From an uncultured Treponema sp. (GTDB lineage Bacteria > Spirochaetota > Spirochaetia > Treponematales > Treponemataceae), in contig CAMCRZ010000026.1 in NCBI GenBank assembly GCA_945877425.1, forward strand, positions 1-37,171: a DNA stretch of 37,171 nt, written 5' to 3'. The notes under the pieces are model-generated. The model did not search any database. It saw only the letters and a list, made by a program, of their open reading frames with translations, and was not told the DNA's origin. Positions within the stretch are counted from its first letter, which is position 1. Every line of letters begins with the position of its first letter. Made by a program: the position numbers and the translations under genes. Below are positions 1 to 9,346 of this stretch, piece after piece.

Positions 1-19
1 CTGGTAAAGAACATGACAG

Positions 20-91
20 TCAGGCTTTGGCAGATATTACGGAAGGACTTGAAGGATTTAGGATAAATTTTTTTTCAAATAGCTTATACAT
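20..91 (-). other. Short ORF with strong ribosome-binding site at window edge; possibly a partial gene
   Basis: An ATG at 91-89 (minus strand) is preceded by AAGGAG with a 7-base gap, which is an excellent ribosome-binding site. It lies downstream of the helicase stop codon in the same direction. The frame gives 23 codons and then a TGA at 22-20. Beyond the TGA the frame stays open to the window edge and reads Leu-Ser-Cys. The gene may be a small peptide, a broken gene, or a gene whose TGA is recoded. The opposite strand also has an open frame over 3-152. I do not recognise either translation. Confidence 0.3.
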
Positions 92-180
92 AATAGAACT
101 CCTTTTTTCAAGCAAAGAATTAGCATTTGCATCTTTTCAATTTTTCAAGTAATTATAATGCCTAACACTTTAATTATACA

Positions 181-3180
181 TTATATTTTCCCATACAACA
201 GTTCCTCTAAAGCATTAAAAATACCTTCGATGCAGTCGTTTCTGGAATTATATGCTGTTTTATTGAACTGATTATCTATTGAGAATTTCCATTTATTTGA
301 ATCCTTAAAATGAAAAATAACAATCAGATGATTCTTAATTTTTAGGTACTCATGCCCCTTTGCTGAACACTTCCACTTCTTTTTTTTGAAGTTGATTTTT
401 CGTTGCAGTTTATTCTTAAAAGCAGCCTCTCGTTTACGAGCTTTATTAATGTCTCCCTCAAGTTTTCCTGCACATACACAGCCGCAGTCTAGTTGTTTGC
501 CAGTTTCTTGATGATACATATGATGAACATATCGGATGATTTGATAACCGCACATCTGGCATATTCCTTTTGGAGCTCCCAGATCTGTAATGCCAGTACA
601 AATCCAACCGCTTTTTGGGAATACAGGATCTTCCCAGTAGTTTGGAGAATTTGCAAGTTTTTCACGTAATTCTTCAGAAATACTATTTAAATCAGGAGAT
701 ACTTCTTCATCATCGTTGTCCTCTGGTTCTTCAGATATGTCAATTTCGATTTCTTCGCCTTCTTCCATTCCACCAGGAACTTCAATTTTTTCTTCAGTCT
801 GGAATTCATATTCTTCCTTTTCTATTTCTTCTTCGTATGGCGGAAGTACTTTGTAATCAGGTTCTTTATCTTCATTCTGAAGTGAAATGATTATATCATC
901 TTGTTTTGGTGATTCAACTGGGAGGACAGTTTCAATATCTGTTGATTGAAAATCTAAAGCTTCCTGCACAAGTTTATTCTCAATCATTGGCATTTTTTCG
1001 TGCTTCTGACTAAAGTAATCGGCATTGATTGATCGAGGCTGACTCATTCCATCAAATTGAACTGAGTACACTTTTCGTTTGTTATCAAAAGACAAAATAC
1101 GGCCTTTACCAAAAATATGATGTTCAACAGTCTGAACTTCATTGTTTTCTGGAGCAGGTAATTCTTCTATCATCTGCTGATTCAAACGACGAATATATCC
1201 CCAACTTTCTCGTTCCAAGTCATCACTAATTTTCCCGATTCGAAGGTAATTATTTTCGCCAATTTCATAAAGAAAACGTGATGGAAGTTTTTTGATTCCC
1301 TGCTGGCTTTGGCCTTCACTATCCATGATATAAAGAATTTCCTGTGCCCGCGTAATAGCAACATAGCAAAGCCGGCGTTCTTCTTCCAATCCTTCCTTTT
1401 TTCGTTCTTCAATTGTTTTTGAACTTGGAAAGATTCCTTCTGAAAATCCTATGGCAAACACTACAGGAAATTCCAGTCCTTTTGATGCATGAATAGTCAT
1501 GAGTTTTACCGCTTCACATGGTTTTTCTGTATCTTCTGCAGACATAAGAGAAATCTGCTGTAGGAATTCTTCAAGGCTTACATCTTCACCAAATCCATTC
1601 TCGAATTCGTTAGCAATGCGTTTAAATTCTGAAAGATTATCCAGGCGTTCTTCATCTCCAAGTTCCCGTATATACTGTTCATATCCCGATTCAATGCAGA
1701 CACGATTTACAAGTTCCGAAATTTTAACAGAATCCTTTAGATTCTTCATATTTTCTATGAGAGAAACAAAAGAAGCTCCCCCGCTTCCATTAAAGGCTGG
1801 ATCTCCAAGATGAGATTTTAAGACTTCATAAAGACTTTTATTAGTTAAATCCTTGTGATCAAATAGTGTGACTTCATTATTTTCGCGGATTGTTTCAAGG
1901 GCTGCAACACGAACACGACCAAACTGACGGCGAGGTGTGTTGATTACTCGCTTAAAAGAAAGGTCATCATTAAATGCGATTACTCTTAAATACGCTACTA
2001 CATCCTGAATTTCCATTCGTTGATAAAATTTCACTCCGCCAAAAATTTCATAAGGTATATTTTCTTCAACAAGTTTACGCTCCACAACACGAGAAAGAAA
2101 ACTGGACCGATAGAGAACCGCGAAATCAGAATAGGATTTTTTCTGCTTTTTATGAATTTCCTTTATTTCTTTTACAATATCCGCAACTTCTGCATCTTCT
2201 GATTTTGAATGAATATGCTTTACAACAGTTCCAACGGGCGAACATGTAAAAAGATCTTTTTTCAGGCGAAGTTCATTTTTCTCAATGAGAGTATTTGCAC
2301 ACTGAAGAATCTGTGGCGTTGAGCGATAATTCTGATTTAAAATGATTGTTTTTGTTCCAGGATGCGTTTTATCAAATTCTACCAAAAGCTTTACATTTGA
2401 CCCACGCCATTCATAGATGTTCTGATCGGGATCTCCAACAATCATGAGATTTTGATAACGTGCACTGAGTATATCCACCAGTTGCATTTCTGTCATAGAA
2501 CTATCCTGGAATTCATCTACCATAATGTAGTTCAATCGCTCCTGCCATTTGTTGCGGACTTCTTCATCATTTTGTAAAAGATAAAGGGCGTAACTCATTA
2601 AATCTGTAAAATCCAGACTATAAATTGCTTTCTGTCTCTGGAGGTAATCTTCGATGATTTTGTCATCCTGATCGATAATTTCGGAAAGAATCTGAACTTT
2701 ATCGGCCTTACACATTTTAGGGACATATGATAAATCTTGTTTTTTGGCGACAATTTTTTTAAGAATGCTTTGGAAATTTGCATAATCAAGCTTAAGTTCA
2801 TACTTCTGAAATATTTCTTCTAAGATGGTCTTCTGCTGATAAGTATCGATTATCTGAAAGCCTTTTGTAAGAAACAGTTTTTCCGGATTCTCACGAATTA
2901 ATCGGGCACAAAAACCATGATAAGTACAGATTAGAGAGGTAGAATACTCAGGTCCAATAAGATTAGTAATTCGCTTTTTCATTTCTGCAGCGGCTTTGTT
3001 AGTAAAGGTAACACAGAGAATATTTGAGGAATCTATTCCGTATTCTTTTACAAGATAGGCATAGCGACTTACAAGGAGTTTAGTTTTCCCTGATCCAGCT
3101 CCAGCTATTACGCGAACGTACCCTTCTGTATTTTGAACTGCAAGAGTTTGTTTATCATTTAATTTGGCAAATAAATCCAT
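181..3180 (-). CDS. UvrD/PcrA/Rep-type superfamily 1A DNA helicase with C-terminal Cys/His-rich extension
   Basis: This is an ATP-driven 3'-5' DNA helicase or translocase, expected to act in repair and replication restart. In the 999-residue product, the Q motif Gln is near residue 11, Walker A AGAGSGKT is at 26-33, VDEFQD (motif II) at 221-226, GDPDQNIYEWRG (motif III) at 249-260 and NYRST (motif IV) at 284-288. Later come MTIHASKGLEFP near 560-575 and VAITRA near 605-612. PcrA/UvrD proteins are usually about 650-750 residues; this one is much longer. After the helicase core comes a region where a PcrA-like C-terminal tail would sit, then a very acidic linker at roughly 770-840. A last domain from about 858 holds CxxC at 874/877, His 886, 887 and 890, and a CxCxC cluster at 899/901/903, followed by a basic stretch and a strand-rich end. 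The start is set by GAGG six bases before the ATG. The gene follows a small membrane protein gene by 37 bases, so the two are probably co-transcribed. Confidence 0.93.
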   Translation of the reverse strand: MDLFAKLNDKQTLAVQNTEGYVRVIAGAGSGKTKLLVSRYAYLVKEYGIDSSNILCVTFTNKAAAEMKKRITNLIGPEYSTSLICTYHGFCARLIRENPEKLFLTKGFQIIDTYQQKTILEEIFQKYELKLDYANFQSILKKIVAKKQDLSYVPKMCKADKVQILSEIIDQDDKIIEDYLQRQKAIYSLDFTDLMSYALYLLQNDEEVRNKWQERLNYIMVDEFQDSSMTEMQLVDILSARYQNLMIVGDPDQNIYEWRGSNVKLLVEFDKTHPGTKTIILNQNYRSTPQILQCANTLIEKNELRLKKDLFTCSPVGTVVKHIHSKSEDAEVADIVKEIKEIHKKQKKSYSDFAVLYRSSFLSRVVERKLVEENIPYEIFGGVKFYQRMEIQDVVAYLRVIAFNDDLSFKRVINTPRRQFGRVRVAALETIRENNEVTLFDHKDLTNKSLYEVLKSHLGDPAFNGSGGASFVSLIENMKNLKDSVKISELVNRVCIESGYEQYIRELGDEERLDNLSEFKRIANEFENGFGEDVSLEEFLQQISLMSAEDTEKPCEAVKLMTIHASKGLEFPVVFAIGFSEGIFPSSKTIEERKKEGLEEERRLCYVAITRAQEILYIMDSEGQSQQGIKKLPSRFLYEIGENNYLRIGKISDDLERESWGYIRRLNQQMIEELPAPENNEVQTVEHHIFGKGRILSFDNKRKVYSVQFDGMSQPRSINADYFSQKHEKMPMIENKLVQEALDFQSTDIETVLPVESPKQDDIIISLQNEDKEPDYKVLPPYEEEIEKEEYEFQTEEKIEVPGGMEEGEEIEIDISEEPEDNDDEEVSPDLNSISEELREKLANSPNYWEDPVFPKSGWICTGITDLGAPKGICQMCGYQIIRYVHHMYHQETGKQLDCGCVCAGKLEGDINKARKREAAFKNKLQRKINFKKKKWKCSAKGHEYLKIKNHLIVIFHFKDSNKWKFSIDNQFNKTAYNSRNDCIEGIFNALEELLYGKI

Positions 3181-3217
3181 ATTTTACCTCAGTTGAAAGT
3201 ATAAATCTCTGAGCTTA

Positions 3218-3385
3218 TCAAATTATGATAAAGTGATTTTTTTTATTAACCTTATTTAATTCGTTTACTAGTATTTCGATCTGAGTGTTTTTTTCCTTAA
3301 TAACAGGAACAACTTTCCTATCAAATACCGCAAAAAGAATCATTACAGTTATAAAAACTCCTCCAAAAAAGAAAGCAATCCTCAT
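3218..3385 (-). CDS. Small single-pass membrane protein, 55 residues, unknown function
   Basis: This short frame was found by reading the gap upstream of the helicase. The ATG is at 3385-3383, preceded by AAGGAGA with a 5-base gap, which is a near-ideal ribosome-binding site. The product starts MRIAFFFGGVFITVMILFAVF, truncated here to the membrane segment: residues 2-21 are strongly hydrophobic. Then come a basic turn (DRK) and a charged, Asn/Glu/Lys-rich helix that could form a short coiled coil. It looks like an N-in, C-out bitopic protein, somewhat like small division or cell-envelope proteins such as FtsL/FtsB types, but I do not recognise the family. The stop lies 37 bases before the helicase start. 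A TATAAT at 3422-3417 lies about 30 bases upstream of the start codon. Confidence 0.65.
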   Translation of the reverse strand: MRIAFFFGGVFITVMILFAVFDRKVVPVIKEKNTQIEILVNELNKVNKKNHFIII

Positions 3386-3416
3386 AAAATCTCCTTCAAA
3401 TCATTTTGTGTTTTTC

Positions 3417-3451
3417 ATTATAATACCAATAGTATGACAAGAAATGTCATA
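3417..3451 (-). promoter_or_regulatory. Promoter with palindromic operator-like site upstream of the small membrane protein and helicase
   Basis: A perfect TATAAT lies at 3422-3417. The stretch 3433-3451 is a perfect inverted repeat with 7-base arms and a 5-base centre (TATGACA/TGTCATA). It covers the -35 position, and no good -35 hexamer is visible. That combination fits a promoter controlled by a DNA-binding regulator at the dyad. Function is inferred. Confidence 0.45.
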
Positions 3452-3500
3452 GTAAGACAATTTAAAAGATTTCGGGCGGCTTTTTGGTTGGTTTGAACCC

Positions 3501-4238
3501 TTAGACATATCTTGCTTTGGGCTTTTTGGCAAAAACAGCTTTTATAACAGCCTTTGAAATTACAGAAGGATTTGAAGCTGCACCGTTTTCAGCTGAATAA
3601 TTTTTTTCGTAAAAGTCAGCCACATTTAAAGACTGCTTTTCGTAGACCGTATTCTTGCAGTTTTCCTTAATTGAGTTTGCAGCAATAGTTCCCCAGTGAG
3701 TTTTTATGAGGCCAGGTTCTATTAAAACAGCTTTTATTTTTAGGGAAGAAAGTTCAAGCCTTAAAGAATCAGTGAGGGCTTCTACTGCATATTTTGACGC
3801 ATGATACCAGCCTAAAAAAGGAGAAGAAAATCTGCCTGCCATTGACGAAATGTTTATAATCCGTGAAGAAGAAGATTTTTCCATGTAAGGAAGAACAAGC
3901 TGAGTAAGACGAACAAGAGCGAAAACATTTACTTCAAACTGACTTTTTGCCTGCTGAATTGAAACATTTTCCACAGAGCCGCCAAGACCGTAGCCGGAAT
4001 TATTTATGAGAACATCTATACGACCTTCTTTTTCTACAATTTTTTTTACGCAGCTTTGAATTGAATCATCATCAGTTAAATCAAGATAGAGAATATTTCC
4101 GCCGTTTTCCTGAATTTCTGACATTAAAGACAATCTTCTGGCAGCACCATAAACTGTAAAGCCTTTTTTAAGTAAAGCCAGAGTAGTTTCAAGACCTATT
4201 CCAGATGATGCGCCAGTAACCAATGCAACTTTATTCAT
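3501..4238 (-). CDS. Short-chain dehydrogenase/reductase (classical SDR)
   Basis: This is an NAD(P)(H)-dependent oxidoreductase of unknown substrate. The Rossmann glycine motif TGASSGIG is at residues 8-15, the NNSG motif at 79-82, the catalytic Ser at 131/132 and the YxxxK pair at Tyr145 and Lys149. Arg34-35 after the second strand suggests NADP preference (inference). The 245-residue protein stops right after KPKARYV. Relatives with this ending normally continue for another 20-30 residues, so the C-terminal helix appears to be missing. The start codon shares one base with the stop of the upstream chemoreceptor gene (TAATG), so translation is probably coupled. The reason for pairing with a chemoreceptor is unknown. 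Confidence 0.88.
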   Translation of the reverse strand: MNKVALVTGASSGIGLETTLALLKKGFTVYGAARRLSLMSEIQENGGNILYLDLTDDDSIQSCVKKIVEKEGRIDVLINNSGYGLGGSVENVSIQQAKSQFEVNVFALVRLTQLVLPYMEKSSSSRIINISSMAGRFSSPFLGWYHASKYAVEALTDSLRLELSSLKIKAVLIEPGLIKTHWGTIAANSIKENCKNTVYEKQSLNVADFYEKNYSAENGAASNPSVISKAVIKAVFAKKPKARYV

Positions 4239-6286
4239 TAAATTTTAAACTTCTTTATTAAGTTTATAATCTGTTCAACTGAATCTTTTGTGTTAATGGC
4301 AAGATCAGAAACATTTTGGGTTGCCTTGCTGATTTGAGCGCTTCCTGCAGACATTTCGTCCATACTCTGGAGAATGATTGTAGAAATTTCGCTTACTTCA
4401 ACCATATCTTTCTTAATGTCAGAAACGCCCTGCTCCAGTTTGCCTGAACTGTCTTCAACGGAAACAACTTCATTTTTAACGCTGGACAATGCTTTTAAAA
4501 TATGACTCGTACTTGAAGACTGTTCTTCCATAGCGTTTGAAATCTGCAGGACAATAGGATCAACTACATTAACCTGCTCGTTTATAGTTTCAAGGCTTTT
4601 CTGGGAAAGATTTGAAAGACGTCCGCCATCTTTAATAAGTGCAGTAATTTCCTTGATTTTATCGCCGATATTTTTTGCCTGACGACCGGAATCTTCTGCA
4701 AGCTTACGGATTTCATCAGCAACAACAGCAAAACCTTTACCTGCTTCACCTGCATGAGCCGATTCAATCATAGCATTCATGGCAAGAAGGTTTGTCTGAG
4801 AAGAAATAGACTTAATTGTATTGTTTGCATCATTAAGCATTTTTGAACTTTCTTCTATTTGACTGATAACTTCTGAGCATGATTTTACCGTAGACGTTCC
4901 TTCGCCAATCAGTTTTTCCAGATCTTTAAAGGCAGCTGCCATTTTTACTGTAGAGTCAGAAACTGCATGGGAATTTCCAATCATCTCTTCTATGACGGCA
5001 GAAGACTCGCTTATTTCAGAACTTTGAGATGCAATGTTTGTCTTAAGGTCTTTCATAAATCCGTTGGCTGCATCAATAATTTCATCTGTATTTTTTACCG
5101 CATTAAACTGATTTTTACTCTGATTTTTTACTGAATCAATGTTTGCCATAATCTGGGCAGTTGCACTGGCTGTTTCCTGAGAAGATGAACCTAAATCATT
5201 TACAACGTCCTGAATTACATGGGAATTTTCAACTATTTCACGGATAAGATCCTGGAGAAGCTTCATGAAATTATTTACGCCGCTGCAAAGCTTTGCAATT
5301 TCATCTTTACCTTTAACAGGAAGCCTGTGGGTTAAATCTGCATCGCCGGAAGAAAGGGCGGAAATGGCTTTATCCGTATTTTTTACAGGCTTAAGCACGA
5401 AAATGTAAATCAGAATGAATATAAGAATCATTACTATAAGATTTGCAACGTTCTGTGAAATATTTACTATATAACCTAAGGCAGATGTTGCTTCGTTTAC
5501 TACTTCAATGCTTTTTCCCAGGAAGAAATAAACGTCATCTACGCCAAGAAGAGTCCAGTATAAGCCAAGATAATCGTCGTTGTTGATTTCAACGTCACCT
5601 TTCCAAGTGCCGCTTGTTTTTAAGTCTTCATAAACTTCATTAGAAATTTCTGTGCCGCGCATTCCGTTGATTGTTGTCTTTATGCGTACGTTACGCTGAA
5701 GAATTGTAAACTCGCAGTCAACTGATTTGTGAATTTTGTCTAAAAAAGCATCACTTGAAATGGACTTGCTTATTTCAATTGCACCTATTACCATGCCGTT
5801 TATTTTTACAGGCTGGGCAACTACAGCAACAAGTTCCTGCTTTGAATTTACGAAATACGAAGAAGCCGGAGTTCCACTTAAAGCCGAAATAAGTGCATTG
5901 TTGATTGTTGAGCCTTTATTGTATTTTTCAGGAGAAATGATTTCCTTGTTTTTATTGTAAATTGCAATAGATTCAGTTTCAAAACTTTCGCTGATGCACG
6001 AACAGAGAAGTTCCATTGTGGCTTCGTCTATTCCATTGTCATACATTTTTTCGTAAAGGATTTCAGATTGACGGGCTGCTCCTCTTAAAAGTCCCAGTTC
6101 GTTGTCTATAAATTCCATTACGATTTTTCTGTCTGTATTTATCTGCTCTTCTGAATTTTCAATCCAGAATTTTTTTACTACGGAATTTATTCCTACCGAA
6201 AGAAACAGTCCTGTAAGAATCAAAATGACTACAACAGGGACTATGATTTTAACTCCAATGCTGTGCACATTCAGTTTAACCTTCAT
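4238..6286 (-). CDS. Methyl-accepting chemotaxis protein with periplasmic sensor domain
   Basis: This is a transmembrane chemoreceptor that would control CheA through CheW. I place the start at the ATG at 6286, behind AGGGG; an in-frame extension to 6349 lacks a ribosome-binding site. In the 682-residue product, TM1 is about 12-32. An extracytoplasmic region of about 245 residues follows, compatible with a Cache-type ligand domain. TM2 is about 278-297, then HAMP to about 350, then the long methyl-accepting coiled coil. The hairpin tip is clear ([20 protein letters not shown] continuing into [12 protein letters not shown]), near 500-530. No C-terminal CheR-docking pentapeptide is seen. Ligand unknown. 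Confidence 0.95.
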   Translation of the reverse strand: MKVKLNVHSIGVKIIVPVVVILILTGLFLSVGINSVVKKFWIENSEEQINTDRKIVMEFIDNELGLLRGAARQSEILYEKMYDNGIDEATMELLCSCISESFETESIAIYNKNKEIISPEKYNKGSTINNALISALSGTPASSYFVNSKQELVAVVAQPVKINGMVIGAIEISKSISSDAFLDKIHKSVDCEFTILQRNVRIKTTINGMRGTEISNEVYEDLKTSGTWKGDVEINNDDYLGLYWTLLGVDDVYFFLGKSIEVVNEATSALGYIVNISQNVANLIVMILIFILIYIFVLKPVKNTDKAISALSSGDADLTHRLPVKGKDEIAKLCSGVNNFMKLLQDLIREIVENSHVIQDVVNDLGSSSQETASATAQIMANIDSVKNQSKNQFNAVKNTDEIIDAANGFMKDLKTNIASQSSEISESSAVIEEMIGNSHAVSDSTVKMAAAFKDLEKLIGEGTSTVKSCSEVISQIEESSKMLNDANNTIKSISSQTNLLAMNAMIESAHAGEAGKGFAVVADEIRKLAEDSGRQAKNIGDKIKEITALIKDGGRLSNLSQKSLETINEQVNVVDPIVLQISNAMEEQSSSTSHILKALSSVKNEVVSVEDSSGKLEQGVSDIKKDMVEVSEISTIILQSMDEMSAGSAQISKATQNVSDLAINTKDSVEQIINLIKKFKI

Positions 6287-6459
6287 AAAAACCCCTTTTT
6301 TTATTTTATTATAAGTTTTATTACCTTTTCGCTGTAAATTATAGTACACATTTTATAATAATGCATTTATTTTTTGCTTTTATTTGGAATTTATGAACTG
6401 AACTGTCTTTAAACGGTTTTGAACGCACAAAAAGGCGGCTGTTTTTTAGATAAGCTGTA

Positions 6460-6512
6460 AGTTTCCACCAGAAACACTTTTAAGCATTCCTGATGGAAGT
6501 TTCAGTTTTTTT
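6460..6512 (-). terminator. Imperfect inverted repeat downstream of leuS
   Basis: Arms around 6467-6479 (TTTCCACCAGAAA) and 6488-6502 pair with two mismatches. The clear T run (6505-6512) is on the plus-strand side, so as a minus-strand leuS terminator it is atypical. Weak call. Confidence 0.3.
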
Positions 6513-6520
6513 TATAGAAG

Positions 6521-9067
6521 TTACTTTACAACTACGTTAACAAGTTTATTCGGAACAACAATCATTTTAAGAATCTGCTTTCCTTCAGTAAACTTTTTAA
6601 ATCCTTCTGTTTCAGAGGCAAGTTTTTTAAGTGTTTCTTCATCTGTATTTGGGGCAGCTTCAAATTTATCACGAAGTTTTCCGTTTATCATAACAGGGAA
6701 TTCTTTTGTGTCTTCCCTGCAGAATTCTTCGCTGAAAACAGGCCACTTTTCGTAAGCAACCGTTTCTTTGTGACCAAGTTTTTCCCATAATTCTTCGCCT
6801 AAGTGCGGAGCGTAAGGAGAAAGCATTTTTACGAAACCTTCCCACATAGATTTAGGCAGTTCAGGAATTTTTGAACACTCGTTTATGAAAATCATCATCT
6901 GGGAAATTGCAGTGTTAAAGTCTAAGTTTCCTGTGTCTTTTGTAACTTTTGCAACTGTTTTTGCGTAAGTCTTGCGTAAACTTAAAAGTACCTTGTCTTC
7001 AAGTGTGCCTTCAAAGTTTATGTCTGCGTAAGGTTTTTCGCTGATGCTCCAGATTTTTTCAAGGAAGCGGTTTATTCCTATAAGTCCCTGAGTATTCCAT
7101 GGTTTTGAAACTGTAAGCGGTCCCATAAACATTTCGTACATACGAACAGAATCAGCACCGTAGTTTTGAATCATTTCGTCAGGATTGACAACGTTTTTAA
7201 GTGACTTTGACATTTTTGCAATAACACGTTCCAGTTCTTCACCATCGTCTTTTGCGTAGAATTTGCCGTCTTTTTCTTCAACTGCATCAACTGCTACAAG
7301 GGATTTTGACTTTCTCTGATATGCAAACGATGTAATCATACCCTGATTTATCAAGCGCTGGAATGGTTCTTTTGTAGAAACTACGCCTAAATCGTAAAGG
7401 ACTTTGTGCCAGAATCTTGAATACAGAAGATGAAGTACAGCGTGTTCTGCACCGCCAACGTACAAATCAACAGGCATCCAGTAAGATTCTTTTTTGCTGT
7501 CACAGAATGAAAGGCTGTTTGAAGGGTCTATATAGCGCAAATAATACCAGCAGCTTCCTGCCCACTGAGGCATTGTGTTTGTTTCACGCTTTGCATCTTT
7601 TCCGCAGACAGGACACTTGCAGTTTACCCAGCTTTCAATTCCAGCTAAAGGCGATTCTCCTGTTCCTGTAGGCTGATATGTCTTTACGTCCGGCAATTCA
7701 AGAGGAAGCTGATCTTCCGGAACAGGCACTGTACCGCAGCACTGGCAATGAATGAGCGGAATTGGTTCTCCCCAGTAACGCTGACGGCTGAATACCCAGT
7801 CACGGAGCTTGTATTTTACTGATTTATGACCGATTTTCTTTTCTTCAAGGAAACAGAGCATTTTTTCAATGGCATCTTTTTTGTTAAGTCCGTCTAAGAA
7901 TTCAGAATTAACGTGAATGCCGTCTTCTGTCCAAGCCTGAGTCTGTACATCAACTTCTGACTTTAAAACTTCGATAATAGGAAGATTGAACTTTTTGGCA
8001 AAATCCCAGTCTCTTGTATCATGAGCCGGAACTGCCATAATTGCGCCTGTACCGTAAGAAATCAGAACGTAATCAGCAACCCAGATTGGAATAAGCTTTC
8101 CGTTTACAGGATTGATTGCATAACTTCCGCTGAAAACACCTGTCTTATCTTTTGCAAGATCTGTGCGCTCCAAGTCCGACTTTCTTCCAGCCTGTTCTCT
8201 GTAAGCTTCAACTGCATTTTTTTGTTCAGGAGTTGTAAGTTTTTCTATAAGTGGATGTTCTGGAGAAACTACCATGTAAGTTGCCCCGAAAAGTGTATCG
8301 CACCGTGTTGTGTAAACTGTCAGAACCTGCTGTGAAGGTTTTCCCTCTTTGTCTGCAACTGTAAAGTTAACTTCTGCACCTTCAGACTTTCCAATCCAGT
8401 TACGCTGCATTGTCTTTACGCTTTCAGGCCAGTCAAGTGTGTCTAAATCTTCAAGGAGACGTTCTGCATAAGCCGTAATTTTTAAGATCCACTGGCGGAT
8501 AACTTTATGTGTAACTTGAGCACCGCATCTGTCGCAGTGACCTTCCTTTACTTCTTCGTTTGCAAGTCCTGTAAGACAGCTTGGACACCAGTTGATTGGA
8601 GTTTCTGCTTCATAGGCAAGACCTTTTTTGTACAGCTGGAGGAAAATCCACTGAGTCCATTTGTAATAATCAGGCGTACATGTACGAATTTCCCTGTCCC
8701 AGTCATAACTAAAGCCCAAAGCCTTTATCTGCTGAGTAAAATGCTCGATGTTTGCAAAAGTAGTTGCAGCAGGATGAGTTCCTGTCTTTATGGCATAATT
8801 TTCTGCAGGAAGCCCGAATGCATCGTATCCCATTGGATGAAGAACATTGTAACCGTTCATGCGCAAATAACGGCAGTAAATGTCTGTAGCTGTGTAGCCT
8901 TCAGGATGTCCTACGTGAAGTCCGGCACCGCTTGGATAAGGGAACATATCAAGAACGTAGCGGCGTTTTTCTTTCGGCACTGTTTCATCTTCTACAGCTT
9001 TGAATGTTTTGTGTTCGTCCCAATATTTTTGCCATTTAGGCTCAATGTTTTTAAATGGGTAAGACAT
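6521..9067 (-). CDS. leuS: Leucyl-tRNA synthetase
   Basis: Charges tRNA-Leu with leucine in the cytoplasm (class I synthetase with CP1 editing domain). The start is the ATG at 9067, seven bases after GAGGAG. A TTG five codons upstream overlaps that ribosome-binding site and is rejected. In the 848-residue product, the HIGH-type motif is HVGH at 51-54 within [20 protein letters not shown] and CDRC zinc knuckle pair follows near 155-180, the editing domain occupies the middle, a second CxxC pair sits in the insertion, and KMSKS lies near 617-621. Length and order match bacterial LeuRS. Monocistronic by context. Confidence 0.98.
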   Translation of the reverse strand: MSYPFKNIEPKWQKYWDEHKTFKAVEDETVPKEKRRYVLDMFPYPSGAGLHVGHPEGYTATDIYCRYLRMNGYNVLHPMGYDAFGLPAENYAIKTGTHPAATTFANIEHFTQQIKALGFSYDWDREIRTCTPDYYKWTQWIFLQLYKKGLAYEAETPINWCPSCLTGLANEEVKEGHCDRCGAQVTHKVIRQWILKITAYAERLLEDLDTLDWPESVKTMQRNWIGKSEGAEVNFTVADKEGKPSQQVLTVYTTRCDTLFGATYMVVSPEHPLIEKLTTPEQKNAVEAYREQAGRKSDLERTDLAKDKTGVFSGSYAINPVNGKLIPIWVADYVLISYGTGAIMAVPAHDTRDWDFAKKFNLPIIEVLKSEVDVQTQAWTEDGIHVNSEFLDGLNKKDAIEKMLCFLEEKKIGHKSVKYKLRDWVFSRQRYWGEPIPLIHCQCCGTVPVPEDQLPLELPDVKTYQPTGTGESPLAGIESWVNCKCPVCGKDAKRETNTMPQWAGSCWYYLRYIDPSNSLSFCDSKKESYWMPVDLYVGGAEHAVLHLLYSRFWHKVLYDLGVVSTKEPFQRLINQGMITSFAYQRKSKSLVAVDAVEEKDGKFYAKDDGEELERVIAKMSKSLKNVVNPDEMIQNYGADSVRMYEMFMGPLTVSKPWNTQGLIGINRFLEKIWSISEKPYADINFEGTLEDKVLLSLRKTYAKTVAKVTKDTGNLDFNTAISQMMIFINECSKIPELPKSMWEGFVKMLSPYAPHLGEELWEKLGHKETVAYEKWPVFSEEFCREDTKEFPVMINGKLRDKFEAAPNTDEETLKKLASETEGFKKFTEGKQILKMIVVPNKLVNVVVK

Positions 9068-9143
9068 ACTATAACTCCTCAAAATTTAAATATGCGAAAA
9101 AAAATCTAAGTAAAGATTCATTTATTTTAAAATTACAAGGCGG

Positions 9144-9172
9144 ATTGTATCACTTTTTCGCGCTTTAATAAA
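9144..9172 (-). promoter_or_regulatory. Candidate leuS promoter
   Basis: TACAAT at 9149-9144 (minus strand), 17 bases after a weak TTTATT at 9172-9167, about 75 bases upstream of the leuS start. The -35 is poor. A perfect 12-bp palindrome, TGTTTGCAAACA at 9185-9196, lies just upstream. Confidence 0.3.
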
Positions 9173-9272
9173 GTTGTTGACAGTTGTTTGCAAACAGTTG
9201 CGGACATTCCTTTTTTGCATTTTGAAAGAAGCGGAAACTTTGCTGTAAAAACAGAAGCGGCGGCATATTTAC

Positions 9273-9323
9273 AAAAAAAAAGGCTTTCCTAGAAATTCTG
9301 CAACTTCCAGAAAAGCCTTTTTT
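9273..9323. terminator. Bidirectional-looking intrinsic terminator after the outer-membrane protein gene
   Basis: A stem at 9282-9317 (GGCTTTCCTAGAA pairing with TTCCAGAAAAGCC, 11 of 13 pairs) is flanked by nine As on the left and six Ts on the right. On the minus strand the stem is followed by a nine-base T run, ending transcription of the gene whose stop is at 9347. Confidence 0.8.
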
Positions 9324-9346
9324 ATCAACGCATATCGCCGTAAAAA

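Noticed and set aside
8507..9109. 200-residue plus-strand frame opposite leuS
   Set aside because: It lies antisense to the highly conserved N-terminal half of LeuRS; its Cys/Ser/Phe-rich translation is a shadow of that gene and it has no ribosome-binding site.
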